From assembly GCF_040412425.1 (NCBI RefSeq), contig NC_089749.1:41438239-41502238 (forward strand): a stretch of 64,000 nucleotides of DNA, written 5' to 3'. The DNA comes from Macrobrachium rosenbergii. Lineage: Eukaryota > Arthropoda > Malacostraca > Decapoda > Palaemonidae. Positions 10,071-21,432 of this stretch are shown here, one piece after another; within the stretch, counting starts at the first letter, position 1; each line of letters begins with the position of its first letter. Under the pieces are notes generated by a model. That model had not been told where the DNA came from and made no database searches. It saw only the letters and a program-made list of their open reading frames with translations. Made by a program: the position numbers and the translations under genes.

Positions 10071-11908
10071 ATGACACATCCTGTGGGCGGGAGGCTGTAC
10101 CATTTTCGAGCTCGGTGGACCTTCTGTCCCTGGGCTCAGAGTATAGTTTCCAAGGGCCTAGGCTGGAGTTGGATCGACAATCCTCCTCCACCAGTCAAGT
10201 TTTATCAGGCTACGACCAAGGATCTCGAGGACTTTGTGAAGGATCTCCTACAGAAACAGGCTATAAGGAAAGTGAGGACTCTGAAGTTCCAAGGCAGGCT
10301 CTTCAGTGTTCCCAAGAAGGGTTCCGACAAACGGAGAGTAATTCTGGACTTGTCCCGTCTGAATTCCTACATTCGTTATGCGACAAGTTTCGGATGCTTA
10401 CTGTCTCCCAAGTTCGGACCCTACTGCCCCGTGGGGAGCCGTAACCACCTCTCTAGATCTTTCCGACGCCTATTATCACGTCCCGGTTATGAAGGTTCTC
10501 CCCCTTTCTGGGGTTCAGGCTCGGAAGGCAGGCATATTCCTTCAAGGTGATGCCTTTGGCCTCAACATAGCCCCAAGGATTTTTACCAAGTTGACAGACA
10601 CGGTCGTACAACAACTCCGGTCTCAAGGGATTACGCTGGCCGCGTATCTCGACGACTGGATCATCTGGGCATCCAGCGTTGAGGAATGCCGGAGAGTTAC
10701 ATCCGTGGTGGTCGACTTTCTAGAATCCTTGGGCTTTCGTGTAAACAGGGAGAAGTCCCGCCTGGTTCCGAGCAGTTGTTTTCAATGGCTAGGAATCCAG
10801 TGAGATCTGAATTCTCACAAGCTCTCTCTTCCTCCTCCCAAGAGGAAGGAGATAGCCAGAGCAACCAGGCAGTTTCTCAAGTCCAAAAGGGCCTCTCGGC
10901 GGACCCAAGAACAAGTCTTGGGCTCCCTTCAGTTCGCTTCGGTGACAGACCTGTTGCTGAAAGTGAAGCTGAAAGATATCAACAGAGTGTGGCGGAGTCG
11001 GGCAAATATCAGTCTCAGGGACAAGGTGTCTCTGATCCCTCACATCTTGAAGAAGAGACTCCGGCCTTGGTCGACTGTCAAGAGCCTGTCCAAGTCAGTC
11101 CCCCTGCAATTTCCTCCTCCGGCGTTGGTTATCCACACAGACGCCTCCCTAAGCGGGTGGGGAGGATATTCTCAACACCAAGAAGTAGAGGGGACTTGGT
11201 CCCTCATGTTCCGCCAGTTCCATATAAATGTTCTGGAGGCCATGGCGGTCTTCCTTACCTTGAAGAAGCTTCTTCCCCCCCAAGAAGATTCACATAAGAC
11301 TGGTTCTGGACAGCGCCACGGTAGTCCACTGCATAAACAGGGGAGGTTCAAAATCGAGCCGGATCAACCAGGTAATGATTGCACTTTTCTCCTTGGCATG
11401 CAAGAACAAGTGGCACCTATCTGCCACCCATCTTGCAGGGGTCCGGGACGTCGTAGCAGATTCTCTATCAAGGACAACTCCCCTCGAGTCGGAGTGGTCC
11501 CTAGACAGGGGCTCGTTCAATTGGATCTGCAAACAAGTTCCGGGTCTGGAGGTAGATTTGTTCGCAACCAAGCTCAACAACAAGCTTCCTCATTACGTAG
11601 CTCCCAACCTGGACCCTCAAGCTCTTTTCACGGACACAATGTCATTGGATTGGAACAGGTGGAAGGTGATCTATCTGTTCCCTCCAGTGAACTTGTTGTT
11701 AAAGGTCCTTCACAAACTAAGGACGTTCAAGGGTCAAGTAGCTCTAGTGGCTCCCTACTGGCCAAAGAGCAGCTGGTTTCCTCTTCTGCTAGAACTGAAA
11801 CTTCGCCACATCCGAATCCCCAGTCCGAAACTAACACAAGTAGTACAAACTCAGACTGTGTCAGCTTCCTCAAAAATTCAAAGTGCCCTGGCTTTGTGGA
11901 CTTTATGA
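10071..11908 (+). pseudogene. DIRS-A copy 1 pol (RT, RNase H, MT-like), broken
   Basis: RT begins VGGRLYHFRARWTFCPWAQS. It continues LFSVPKK and VILDLSRLNSYIR, then shifts frame near 10380 to LDLSDAYYHVPV and AAYLDDWIIWASS (catalytic YLDD). A TGA at 10801 replaces the Trp of the LGIQW block. RNase H starts VIHTDASLSGWGGYSQH near 11130, shifts frame at a C-run near 11275, and resumes LVLDSATVVHCINRGGSKSS and THLAGVRDVVADSLSR. The Dam-like part follows: VDLFATKLNNKLPHYV, DWNRWKVIYLFPPVNLL, WPKSSWFPLLLELKL. The frame ends at 11906-11908, overlapping the recombinase frame. Confidence 0.85.
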
Positions 11909-12874
11909 AATTTATGCTCAAAGGGATGCTAACGTTGATCCTGTCAATACCATGTTCTTGGAATCAGATAAGCGGGTCTCCACTCTTCGTCAGTACGACT
12001 CAGCAATTAAGAAACTAGCACTCTTTTTGAAAGAATCTGAGGCTACAGTAATGACTATAAATTTAGCAATCTCCTTTTTAGATCACTGTTTGAGAAGGGT
12101 TTAGCCGCTAGTACTGTTACTACAGTCAAGTCGGCTTTACGAAAAGTGTTCTTGTATGGTTTCAAAATTGACCTCACAGACCCTTACTTTTCTTCCATCC
12201 CTAAAGCCTGTGCACGTCTGAGGCCAGTAATCCGTCCACATACGGTTTCCTGGTTTTTAAATGACGTGTTGAAGTTAGCCTCAGATATCGATAATCAGTC
12301 TTGCCCCTACCTTTCCTTATTGAGGAAAACGTTGTTCTTAGTTAGCCTAGCTTCGGGTGCTAGAATTTCAGAGCTGTCTGCACTCTCTAGGAGTCCAACC
12401 ACGTCGACTTCCTTCCATCAGGGAGGTTTTGCTGATTCCTCACCCTACCTTCCTGGCCAAAAATGAAGATCCATAGCATAGGTGGTCGCCTTGGAAAATT
12501 CTCCCCTGCCTCAAGACCTGTCCCTGTGCCCAGTTCATACTTTGAGGGCTTATTTAGACAGGTCCTCTCACATCTCTTCTGGGCCTCTCTTTATCAGGGA
12601 AGGAGGGGGTAATCTCTCTATGTCTGCTATTAGACAACAGATCCTTTACTTTATCAAGCAGGCTAACCCTGACTCAGTCCCAAGAGTTCATGATATTAGA
12701 GCTGTGGCCACCTCCATTAATTATTTTCATTACATGAATTTCACGGATCTTACCAGGTACACTGGTTGGAAGTCACCCTTGGTTTTCAAACGTCACTATT
12801 TGAAATCCTTAGAAGCTCTTAAATTCTCAGCAGTCGCGGCAGGAACGTTGTTCCTCCTCTGGTTCCCTTTCTGA
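11883..12874 (+). pseudogene. DIRS-A copy 1 tyrosine recombinase, broken
   Basis: The frame begins inside the end of pol in a different frame: EIYAQRDANVDPVNTMFLES, STLRQYDSAIKKLALFLKES. It shifts near 12100, then runs ALRKVFLYGFKIDLTDPYF and RPHTVSWFLNDVLKLASD. The catalytic Arg box SLASGARISELSAL lies near 12360. After another shift near 12400, RVHDIRAVATS (HxxR) and TGWKSPLVFKRHYLKSLEAL (Trp and catalytic Tyr) follow. Motif order and spacing match the DIRS recombinase family. At least three frame changes make it inactive. Confidence 0.8.
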
Positions 12875-13210
12875 TTCCTAGTCATTTCCTCCTCCACTGC
12901 CTCAGTTATCCCCTTACGGTCATTTCAGTCAGGCTTGCCTTGACTTCTCACCTGGCTGTGTTATCTATATGTTTGTCTAAATGACACATTTAAGTTATAA
13001 GGTTTCCAATATTGTATAGTTATTTTGTTTATGTATATTTTTCATATTGTCATGTTAATTTTAAGCTAACATCAGTTTCATTTGTACATTATTGTTGTTG
13101 TTACTAGTGATTAAAAAAAAAAAAAAATTTCTTTTTGGACCTTCGGTCTTCTGTTCCCCTTAGAATTATTATCTCTTTAGTTTAAGAATGATATTTATTT
13201 CTCTGTTAAT

Positions 13211-13298
13211 TTTTCACCGGCTGACACGGGACCCGATCCAGAAAAGGGATTTTGAAGGAGGAAAATCTATTTCTGGAGAGGGACCGTGTCACCCGTGA
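13211..13298. repeat. Internal complementary region (ICR), DIRS-A copy 1
   Basis: The first half (13211-13244) is the complement of the left terminus 5538-5571, with one visible mismatch. The second half (13245-13298) is the complement of the right end including its extension (AGGGATTTTG..., then ATCTATTTCTGGAGAGG). This head-to-tail complement of both ends is the DIRS hallmark, used as a template to rebuild the ends in the circle model. Confidence 0.9.
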
Positions 13299-13364
13299 CC
13301 CACCTCCATCATGTGTCATGTCCCTCCCATAGTAAACATCATTCTGGTGGGGTGATGCTTTCAT

Positions 13365-13668
13365 GGAATGCGGCTAGCGGTGTTTTGTGTGCTGTCCACG
13401 AGTGGTGCATGGGTTTGTAACGGCACCTCCTGTGGGATTTTTGACTTTGGGATCTCTATAGGATAAGGTTCCGTGTTTTTGTAGTTCACCCTTTTCCATA
13501 CACGACTCCATCTATGGAGCTCGCTCTGGGGTAGTAACTCCAGCATTTCATTTAGCTTTCTCTGGTATCTAGCAACGGAATTACCTAGAAATAAGTGCTG
13601 AATGGACTTTTTCACCGGGTGACACGGTCCCCTCTCCAGAAATAGATTTTTCCTTCGTCAAAATCCCT
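13365..13668. repeat. Right inverted terminal repeat, DIRS-A copy 1
   Basis: About 304 bp, complementary to 5538-5817, plus roughly 27 nt at the end (ATAGATTTTTCCTTCG, then TCAAAATCCCT) that is missing from the left repeat but present in the ICR. Confidence 0.9.
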
Positions 13669-14235
13669 TTACTCACAGCTGTGGGTCGATCACAGGTCTC
13701 TGACACCCAGCTGTATAAACCCAGAGACTGATGATCTATGACTTCCATGGTGCCTGTTTCCATCATAATTTTCATGAATCTGGAGAGTAAGTTGGAATGG
13801 TATCAGTGAAAGGGGTGGACAAACATACCTGAATGAAAACCTGTATCCAACCTGGAGGGTAGATACAACCCAAGGCACCCCTTTCTGTTGCTGCCACTTT
13901 GGCAGTGGCATGACAGCAAGCTCCTACTCATTGCAGATGAGGAAGAGGATCGCCCTTTCTCTCTTCCTCGACTGGCCAGAGAAAGGGGGATGAAAGGAAT
14001 GGGAAGACTTCCCACTTCTTTTGGAAGAGGCAGAAGACTGAACTTCCTGTCCAGGCTTTTGAAGAACAGGCTGCTTTGGTGCACCAGCCATAGTGGACTT
14101 CGCTGAAGCCAAAGGATTAAAGACAAGTGCCTTTGCCCCCTGTAAGGGTTTGAAGGACACAGCATAGTCAAAGATGAAGTCCTGGGTTCATAAGTTTCAG
14201 CCAGCAGCACAAATTGGAAGAACAGCAAAGGGAAT
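13669..14235 (-). pseudogene. DIRS-B, 5' part: gag C-terminus and RT start
   Basis: The minus strand reads DYAVSFKPLQGAKALVFNPL, then a Lys/Arg/Ser-rich tail (gag end), then VPWVVSTLQVGYRFSFR and PPLSLIPFQL, the start of DIRS-type RT. After a frame change it reads RPVIDPQL, the (GGW)RPVIDLSxLN block, directly against the right end of DIRS-A copy 1. On the other side of copy 1 (5537 downwards) the next RT block, THFTMEILYSV, continues. Together these show that copy 1 split one element. An acceptor-like AACCCAG lies just before DFIFDYAVSF (near 14185), so gag may have been spliced. Confidence 0.65.
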
Positions 14236-14544
14236 GAAGGTAAGGTAATAATGATGGACAGTGAAAACTTGTGTTTTTAATGTTCTGAGTTACTCAAGAT
14301 GTTTAAAAAATATTTCTGAACAGAACCCCAAAAATATATCCCAGTTGAAAAAGTATAAAAAAATCCACAGCAAACTGACACAAAAATATTTTCATTACAA
14401 TTACCTGTAACTGTAAATAATACAATTGCAAAGCTTGTTTACCTGCATGAACAAAAGTACAGTACAGTACTAAGTATAAGAAATATTTCAGAATAAAATT
14501 TACTCATAATTAAATTCCCATTGTTTTCCCTCACTATATCATTT
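14236..14544. other. AT-rich stretch, nothing supported
   Basis: AT-rich sequence between the DIRS-B relic and the piggyBac-like relic. No coding or RNA signal was recognised. Confidence 0.4.
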
Positions 14545-15980
14545 TCTAAAACTCAACCCAAGCATAAGGCCACCATACACTTTCTTATCCTTGACTTCCT
14601 TGCATTTCTTCATGTTTGCACACACACAGCACATCTTTTGTCCTTTGTTCTTGATTAATTGGCAGCAATGATGTAAGACATTACTTCTGGCACTGTTGCT
14701 GGGGAGTAGTATGATCAACTTGTGCTGTTTGGTCCCTTCTACCACCACTTTTAGTTTGAAAAGTGTTGTACTTGTTGAGAAGTTCCTTGCAGACTCTCCA
14801 TGAGAGACATGCTGCAAGGACATGAACTTTCCAGTTTTGAGCTTACAAATATTATAAGCATTCAGCAAGCATATGTCATACTTATCTGCATATCTGATAC
14901 CCATATGCACATCTAACTTGTTGACTAGCTGCATGATTTTCACTAAAGTCAAAAAACATCCAACCTCATGACTAGGACGCCTATCTGATGATCACGTCTC
15001 CGTGGATACTAACATGCTACTGTGTATTGTTGTCAACATAGCAAAATCTTTGGAAATACTGGCACATAAACAAACGTATCCGTCGACAAACAATCCCTGA
15101 CATGATCCTTCAATACATGGGGCTTGAGTAATGTTAGCGTGAGGAATACTGTAACTTCCCTCAGGCAAACATCTGCCTATTCATCTAACCCAAGCCTTGT
15201 GGATGACCAGTTACATGCTGCCCATGGCAACAGTTGTTACATCGACCATCACATAAAATATATCATCATCCACAGAAAACCTGAAACAGCCTGATTCCTA
15301 CCTATGATTGCTCATAATACAATCAGTTGTCATTCCTACCGTTCCAGAAAAAAACACAATTGTTTGGTACACAGTCTCTTCCAGCTGTACATCTGTCAAG
15401 TTCAGGAGCTTGAGCCAACATGCAATGAATCAGGAGCTTGAGCCGACATGCAATGAATCAGGAGCTTGAGCCAACATGCAATGAATCCGAACACCATCAG
15501 CTCCACTGCTCGATGAGAAAAACCTTGAATGCCTAGCACATAGCATAAAGATCTCCTCCCCACCAGCCTCTATCTTTCACCACTGATGGACTCAGCTTCA
15601 TACTGCACACTTGTATCACTTTCTGCATGACTATACTCTTCCTGTTGATAACCTGGATCATCAACATCATCAACAATATCTACATCACTTAAGTCTTCCA
15701 ATCTGTCACTGTCTTCATCAATCTCAACATTCTCACTGTCAGTCAGCAAATTCAGTGTCTTCCCTTACATGAAACTCCAACTAGCAAGATTTCTTCCTCA
15801 TATGATAATGTCTTTTCAGGAACTTTACACCTAAAACTCACATCTTCAAATTTGCCAGATTCACCATAAGATGTAATGGGTCTAGGACCAGTAGGAGATA
15901 CATCATCACCTTTATCATGTGATTTTAGGGGCAACTGCCATTCCATTCCAACACTGAGGTAAGGTCTGAAGAGTTGCCAC
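14545..15980 (-). pseudogene. piggyBac-like transposase relic
   Basis: Minus-strand fragments follow the PGBD layout. An acidic N-terminal part (DSDRLEDLSDVDIVDDVDD) lies near 15640-15720. A middle piece (FFSGTVGMTTDCIMSN, then FRFSVDDDIFYVMVD) lies near 15240-15380. A C-terminal part (LVNKLDVHMG...YDICLLNAYNICKLKTGK) resembles the family's NKxMGGVDxxD and NAYxLYK blocks, and is followed by a Cys-rich end (QKMCCVCANMKKC) where PGBD proteins have a zinc-binding CxxC domain. It is badly decayed, the catalytic Asp residues cannot be placed, and no termini were found. It could be another transposase type. Confidence 0.4.
15403..15487. repeat. Three tandem copies of a 28-bp unit
   Basis: CAGGAGCTTGAGCCAACATG followed by CAATGAAT occurs three times in a row, with one A/G difference in the middle copy. 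It lies inside the piggyBac-like relic. Confidence 0.85.
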
Positions 15981-17964
15981 ATTATTATTTAAGACTCATA
16001 CAAGCAATCTGAATATCTTCTCGCAAAATTAATACAAATTTCATGGAGCAAAATAAAAATTCTCACATGATGATTGCTGAGCCCCCAACCTTTCTATTGC
16101 TACACCTCATATGATCATTGCTGAACCCAAGGGATTAAAAAAGAAGCCCTCTCGATGGAGTCTCTTGAGGGGGAGGTTGTTCAACATCCAGCAGACTGAT
16201 AAATCCAATTGCAGAGGAGTAGCCTATGCATCCTATGGAGTATAGAACCCACCACAGGCATGAAAGCAGTGGGGGAAGGAGTCTGTTCAATTAGCTGCAG
16301 GCAAGCGAGCTCCCTGACCCACAGATCTGGGTGTCTAACTCCCCCAAAAGTCATGAACCAACTGAGATGACACCAATCTGATCAATGGTTGTGCCTATCC
16401 AAAAGGCATATTTTATGTAGATACTTAAGGGAAGACATCTTCCTACTGGCTTTCTCATCCTCAGATGAGGAATGAACAAGTTTGTAGGACCTGAGGGAGC
16501 TAGTCCTCTGAGGAAGTGCAGAGCTAGGCGTATGTGGAAGAGGGATGGCAACTGGTAGCAGAAAGGAACCTGATGGGTTCAGTGGTGTCACTAGAGGAGT
16601 GTTACCCCAACCCCAAAAACTAAGCGAAATCATCTTAACACTTTCTCGAGAACCCTTACTGTGTTTCTCCCACTGAGGAGAGGGCCAAGAAGCACATACT
16701 TAACAGGGCAGGTATCGAGTTACTCCCACAAACCACCCATGCCATTAGGCTATATTAAGAAAAAATTATCATACACATTATTGTCCTAAAAACCTTGGCA
16801 AAGGTGCACGATACTGAAGGATAAGGCATTGAAGAGATAATTTTGTTATGACAGCTTCCATGCAGGGCCAGGATTGGCAAACATGAGGAAAACACCCCAT
16901 CATGCAATCAAATGTGTGAAGCCTAGTCAGAATGGGAAAAGAATTGAGACGATACCATGGGTTTGTTGTACCATTTACTGTATCCTCTTCATCCCATACA
17001 ATCCACTACATCAAAAATAATGTCCATAGTCATGTTGGCAGGTGGGAGATCATACCTGGGTCCTTAGACTTGGCTTCTGCTTTCAACTATGCTGCAGAAA
17101 CAACCTTTCTGTGTTTCCGTTGTCTTTCAGACCCAACTAAAAAAATCTAATTAAAAGAAGGCATGACAGAAGGATTGTCTTGTAGAGCTACAGGTGCCTC
17201 AATGAGTCATTATCATAAAAGTCCCTCACAAGGTGAACCTTTTCCAAGTTCTCTTTAAACCTGCCTCTCTTCACATGATTAATGGAATCTTTGTTATCAA
17301 GAGCTGTTTAACTCTCCCAGTACGGCAAGGCTGGTGGGAAAAATCACCCCAATATAGTAAGATTAAGAAAATCTCAGAGACTGTTAACAACCAAGAATAA
17401 CAACAGCCCAGATTAACCTCTTGAATGTTATGTGTTGTGGCCAGGGTGGAAGGGTTAACCCAAAGGTTTCCAATCCAGTCACAGGAACCTCAGCAATTGC
17501 AGACAACGGCGAGCAAACTCTCTTGCATCTCCTTAAGGTCACTAAGTGCTTGCAAGTACTGCACAGTTCACAGATGAAGTAACATTCATAGGAGGAAAAG
17601 ATTATCCCTCGCTGACAGCGGCTCCCTTGGATGATGCTTGGGTTAGCAAGTAACTGGCAATCAGGTGAAGTCCTTATCCTAAAGTCAATCTGATGTATGT
17701 GCTTGAAAAGGGCTGCCACCCTGACAAAAGTCACCTTCCTGATTCCTATCACCAGTGTGGGTCCTGTTCTTTACTCATGCATCACTATTCTGTCCTTGAT
17801 TAAGATCTCGATTTCACCCAGTCACACATCTGGAGCCAGTCTCCAGTCTAGCTCCTCAGACCTGACTAGCCAGATATAAAGCTGCAGGCAGAGGCACAGT
17901 CAGTCATGTACTGTATACTGTTTTATATAAAATATACATATATATATATATCTACTGTATATAT
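15981..17964. other. No gene supported; possible old retroelement remnant
   Basis: The minus strand at about 16140-16640 has protein-like pieces (SSSEDEKASRK, then SLKYLHKICLLDRHNH, then DWCHLSWFM). They might be an old gag, perhaps of DIRS-B, but I cannot prove it. From 16650 to 17960 I see no exon or recognised repeat. A minus-strand open frame at 17384-17752 matches nothing I know. Confidence 0.3.
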
Positions 17965-18220
17965 ACAGGAAGGGTCCAGTTATTGGCAGGGGTTCCCTTC
18001 CAACAGTGTGACGATAAGCAAAAATCGCTGATAACCGAAAATTGGCGATTTTCGGCACTTATCAACACCGATAATTGGAGATCAGCACCTCTGTTAGGTA
18101 TGTTTCAGCGCCGATAAACAGAAATTGGCCATTTTCGGCACTGAAAATTGCCAATTTTCATCACTAGACATACACCGTAAAACCAGATCGCAGATAACCA
18201 GGGACTGCCTGTATGTATGT
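17965..18220. repeat. Interspersed repeat with GATAACC/GATAA motifs, copy 1
   Basis: This stretch shares order and wording with 62395-62648: GTCCAGTTAT...GGCAGGG-TTCC, AGTGT-ACGATA-GC-AAAATC, GATCAG...TCTGTTAGGTATGT, GCCAATTTTCAT-CTAGACA, ACCAGGGACTGCCT. A shorter piece of the same family is at 62195-62275. It is non-coding and ends in TA-rich sequence. Confidence 0.75.
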
Positions 18221-18234
18221 ATACACGTAAAACA

Positions 18235-18327
18235 AGTCTAATCACTTACAAGCCCTAGGAGAGCTGTTAATCAGCTCAGTGGTCTGGAATAAACTAAGGT
18301 ATACTTAACTTATACCTGTAAAAAAAG

Positions 18328-18412
<85 letters not shown>

Positions 18413-18690
18413 AAGTATACCTTAGTTTAATCAGACCACTGAGCTGATTACCAGCTCTCCTAGGGCTGGGTTGTGGATTAGACTTATTTTTAAAATGGCT
18501 GAGAACCAACTGGTTACTTAGCAACGGGACCTACAGCTTATTGTGGAATCCAAACCACATTATAGCGAAAATGAATTTCTATCACCAGAAATAAATTCCT
18601 CTAACTCTTCATCGGCCAGCCGGAGATTCGAACTCGGGCCCAGTGAGTGCTAGTCCACAGCTCTACCGACTCGCCTAACGAAGGGCTTGA
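18235..18690. repeat. Two inverted SINE copies flanking a (TA)n tract; tRNA-like head on the minus-strand copy
   Basis: A SINE tail in plus orientation (18235-18302: AAGTCTAATC...CCCTAGGAGAGCTG, AATCAGCTCAGTGGTCTGG) is mirrored by a longer copy at 18410-18690 on the minus strand. The minus copy has a tRNA-like head (about 18610-18690, minus) with a Pol III B box GTTCGAATCTC at 18623-18633 and a GGTAGAGC A-box-like piece near 18658-18672. Between them (18330-18408) lies (TA)n. The head is a SINE promoter, not a cellular tRNA gene, because it runs directly into the SINE body. Confidence 0.75.
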
Positions 18691-18759
18691 GAGAGAGAGA
18701 GAGAAAGAGGTTATTCTTATGTTAGATATCAAAAGATGGGAAATTCATGATTTACAAAG

Positions 18760-18850
<91 letters not shown>

Positions 18851-19114
18851 CAGTACATAAACTTTGACAATCTGGGGCAACACTTCCCCTTCATGGTCGT
18901 ATGTCAAGTTAATTGACAGTTAACCCATCGCTCCTCGCTCGAAGTTGACAAGAAAAGATTGGGAAAATCCTGGTATGAGATGTATTTGCTTAAAATTTTA
19001 CATAATTCTCTATACAAATGCAACAAGTTGTAACTATAGCATGGAAAATATGAAAAAAAAATTAATTTATAAGTAACATCACGTTTACCTGTGAACAAAA
19101 AATTTCTTATCTCT

Positions 19115-19212
<98 letters not shown>

Positions 19213-19445
19213 ATGCACAGATAAATGTCCTGTTACTTTGTTACTAATTTTTTTCATATTTTTCATGCTATAGTTACAACTTGCTGCATTTGTATAGTAA
19301 ATTATAAAAAATTTTAAACAAATACATATCATACCAGGATTTTCCCAGTCATTTCTTGTCGACTTAGAGTGAGGAGGTGGGGGTAACTGTTAATTAACTT
19401 GACATATGACACACTCTCTCTCTCTCTCTAACTTGACATATGACA

Positions 19446-19477
<32 letters not shown>

Positions 19478-19530
19478 TCATGAATTTCCATCTTTTGATA
19501 TCTAACGTAAGAATAACTTCTCTCCCTCAT
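18690..19530. repeat. Large palindrome with (GA)n core
   Basis: The left arm (about 18695-19105) and right arm (about 19210-19530) are complementary. Paired landmarks are GGTTATTCTTATGTTAGATA near 18710 with its complement near 19500, ATGTCAAGTTAATTG near 18900 with its complement near 19400, and TATGAGATGTATTTG near 18973 with its complement near 19320. (GA)n tracts lie at 18764-18846 and 19119-19206, with (TC)n tracts near 19412-19470 in the right arm. I see no coding content. Confidence 0.75.
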
Positions 19531-19605
19531 GTTATCGTCTTTCTCCGTAATAATTAATAAATACTTTAACTCTTGATATTTAACTTAAGGACAACTCCCA
19601 ACACA

Positions 19606-19636
<31 letters not shown>

Positions 19637-21432
19637 CTGTAACGAAATATGAATTACAGTATGATATTAATCTAACTTTTAAATGAAATTAAAGTGCTCT
19701 GAGAGCATGAGTTTGTCATATTTAGGGTTTAAACTCTAGAAATAAGCATTTTCTGTATGTATTACCATTTTTTAAGGACCGTACCAGACTTACGAGAATC
19801 TTCCCCTTGCGCGAGGGTTCTGGAACCTAACCTCGCATAAGTTCGAAGTATTGCTGTGCATAAACATATATGATTATGAAAACAACATACCCACTACATC
19901 TTCTATCTCACTTTTATCACTTCTTTTCAAGACATCAATAAGTGAAAACTTCTTAACTATTCAAATTTTATAAATTTAAACATATTTTATAACATACACT
20001 AAAAATCCAAAGCATTCAAGGTAACTCTTTGGAATAGTAAAGAACAGCAGTTATAGCAATCGCAATCATGACTAGAGAAATAAAACTTTTATAACTTTAC
20101 ATTATAAAGACATAACAACTGTTGTGTGTACTCAACCAAAAGTTTCTTCTATTAAGCTCAGTGTTAAATATAATATAAATAAGTGAGCACATTTCTTTCT
20201 TGGCACTCCCCTGTTCCCTGTTTTCTGCTTTGCTTATTCCCAAGGATCCTCGGATTTGCATCTCAGTTCTGCATCATACCAGGTGCATTTTACAGTAATA
20301 TGCATCACAGTGCACTTTGATACAGTGCTCTAGTTTTTCTTTGAGGTGTTTATTTATGTGAGGCCTCATCTACAAGGAAAAACTAATTTTATAATAACTC
20401 TGAAAAGTGTAAATATGTGTACACTCACATACTGAACCAGTAAATATCAGGATTTACAGTAAATTAGTACAACTACAATGGCATAAGTGAAAGAAAAAGG
20501 CAAAGTCACAACATACAATCACAAAGTACATTATAAACAACAAAGTGTACACAAACATACAAAATGCTCTTCATGCACTACATGAATTACAAAACTGCAA
20601 TTCTTAAACAAGAAGTGCATAAAGTAACATGCTGCCTACAACAGAATACTGTAGTATGCATAAAAATTAGGATGATGCAAAAATCTATGTAACTGATGCA
20701 AAAACCTATGTAACCCTCTCCTATCACACTTTTACTTATATCCCAAGCATTTACTTTCAAATGTTGAGCCTTAAACTAGTAGTCAATTGCATGGCTTTGA
20801 TGATTCTGCTCATTTTCTGTTACCTCTAACTATATTTCATTAACATCTTTACCTTCATAAGTTGAGCCCTAAACTAATAGTCAATTGCATGGCTTTGATA
20901 ATTCTGCTCATTTCCTGTTACCTCTAACTATGTTTCATTAACGTCTGCCTTTATGTAGTAAAAGGCACATTACAAATGCATGAACATTGGCTGCAGACCA
21001 GGCATTAGACTACATGGAATGAAAATTTCAGAACATTGGTAAAGCTGAAATTTGCAAGTTTGCCACACAGATGCAAAACCAAACTATTATTACTTTGCCA
21101 GTAGAGTAACCTATTGCTTTCATGCATCAGACAATACCAACACTCCACAAATGCACATATTGTCCCTAAACATTTTCACATATTGTTCAAGATACCATGT
21201 AAAAGCACTATAATGAAAAATAAAAAAAAAATGTAAAAGTTTTCTGGTCGACAAAGAGATGTGTAATTATCAATGGCTCACCATGCATAAAACTACTTAT
21301 GAGTGGCCATGAAACTTAATACTATAAATGTTCATGTAATCATATCCCATTTCCTGTGTCAATGAGAGGAATGGTTAGAAGCATATATAAAAACTGGGAA
21401 AAGAGCCCCAGTTCACTAACACAATAATTATT
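19531..21432. other. Non-coding, AT-rich
   Basis: A (TC)n tract lies at 19606-19632. I found no exon of RIC1 or any other gene by eye. The GC-richer piece at 19780-19850 (GCGCGAGGGTTCTGGAACC) may be part of a further interspersed repeat. Confidence 0.4.
20763..20955. repeat. 98-bp tandem duplication
   Basis: A unit starting GTTGAGCC-TAAACTA-TAG occurs at 20763-20860 and again at 20861 to about 20955, with a few substitutions (for example GATGATT against GATAATT). Confidence 0.8.

Larger units (their letters stand above)
5538..13668 (+). mobile_element. DIRS-A copy 1, complete structure, inactive
   Basis: An 8.13-kb DIRS1-like element. It starts TTTCTGGATCGGGTCC and ends with the 27-nt extension finishing CAAAATCCCT. 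Inverted terminal repeats, a leader, gag in two exons, pol, a tyrosine recombinase and an ICR are all in the canonical order. DIRS elements replicate through a circular intermediate and use a recombinase rather than an integrase, so no target duplication is expected and none is seen. It lies in opposite orientation inside the RT of DIRS-B. It forms a subfamily distinct from copies 2 and 3: the ends and leader differ, while gag and pol proteins remain clearly alignable. Frameshifts and stops are listed under its genes. Confidence 0.9.

Noticed and set aside
17384..17752. 122-codon minus-strand open frame with many Cys
   Set aside because: No recognised domain and irregular Cys spacing; could be chance.
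18610..18690. tRNA gene on the minus strand
   Set aside because: It has an A/B-box-like promoter but continues into a SINE body; no complete cloverleaf could be drawn with confidence.
18647..19332. Open frames rich in Arg-Glu or Ser-Leu repeats
   Set aside because: Translation of (GA)n tracts within a palindrome.
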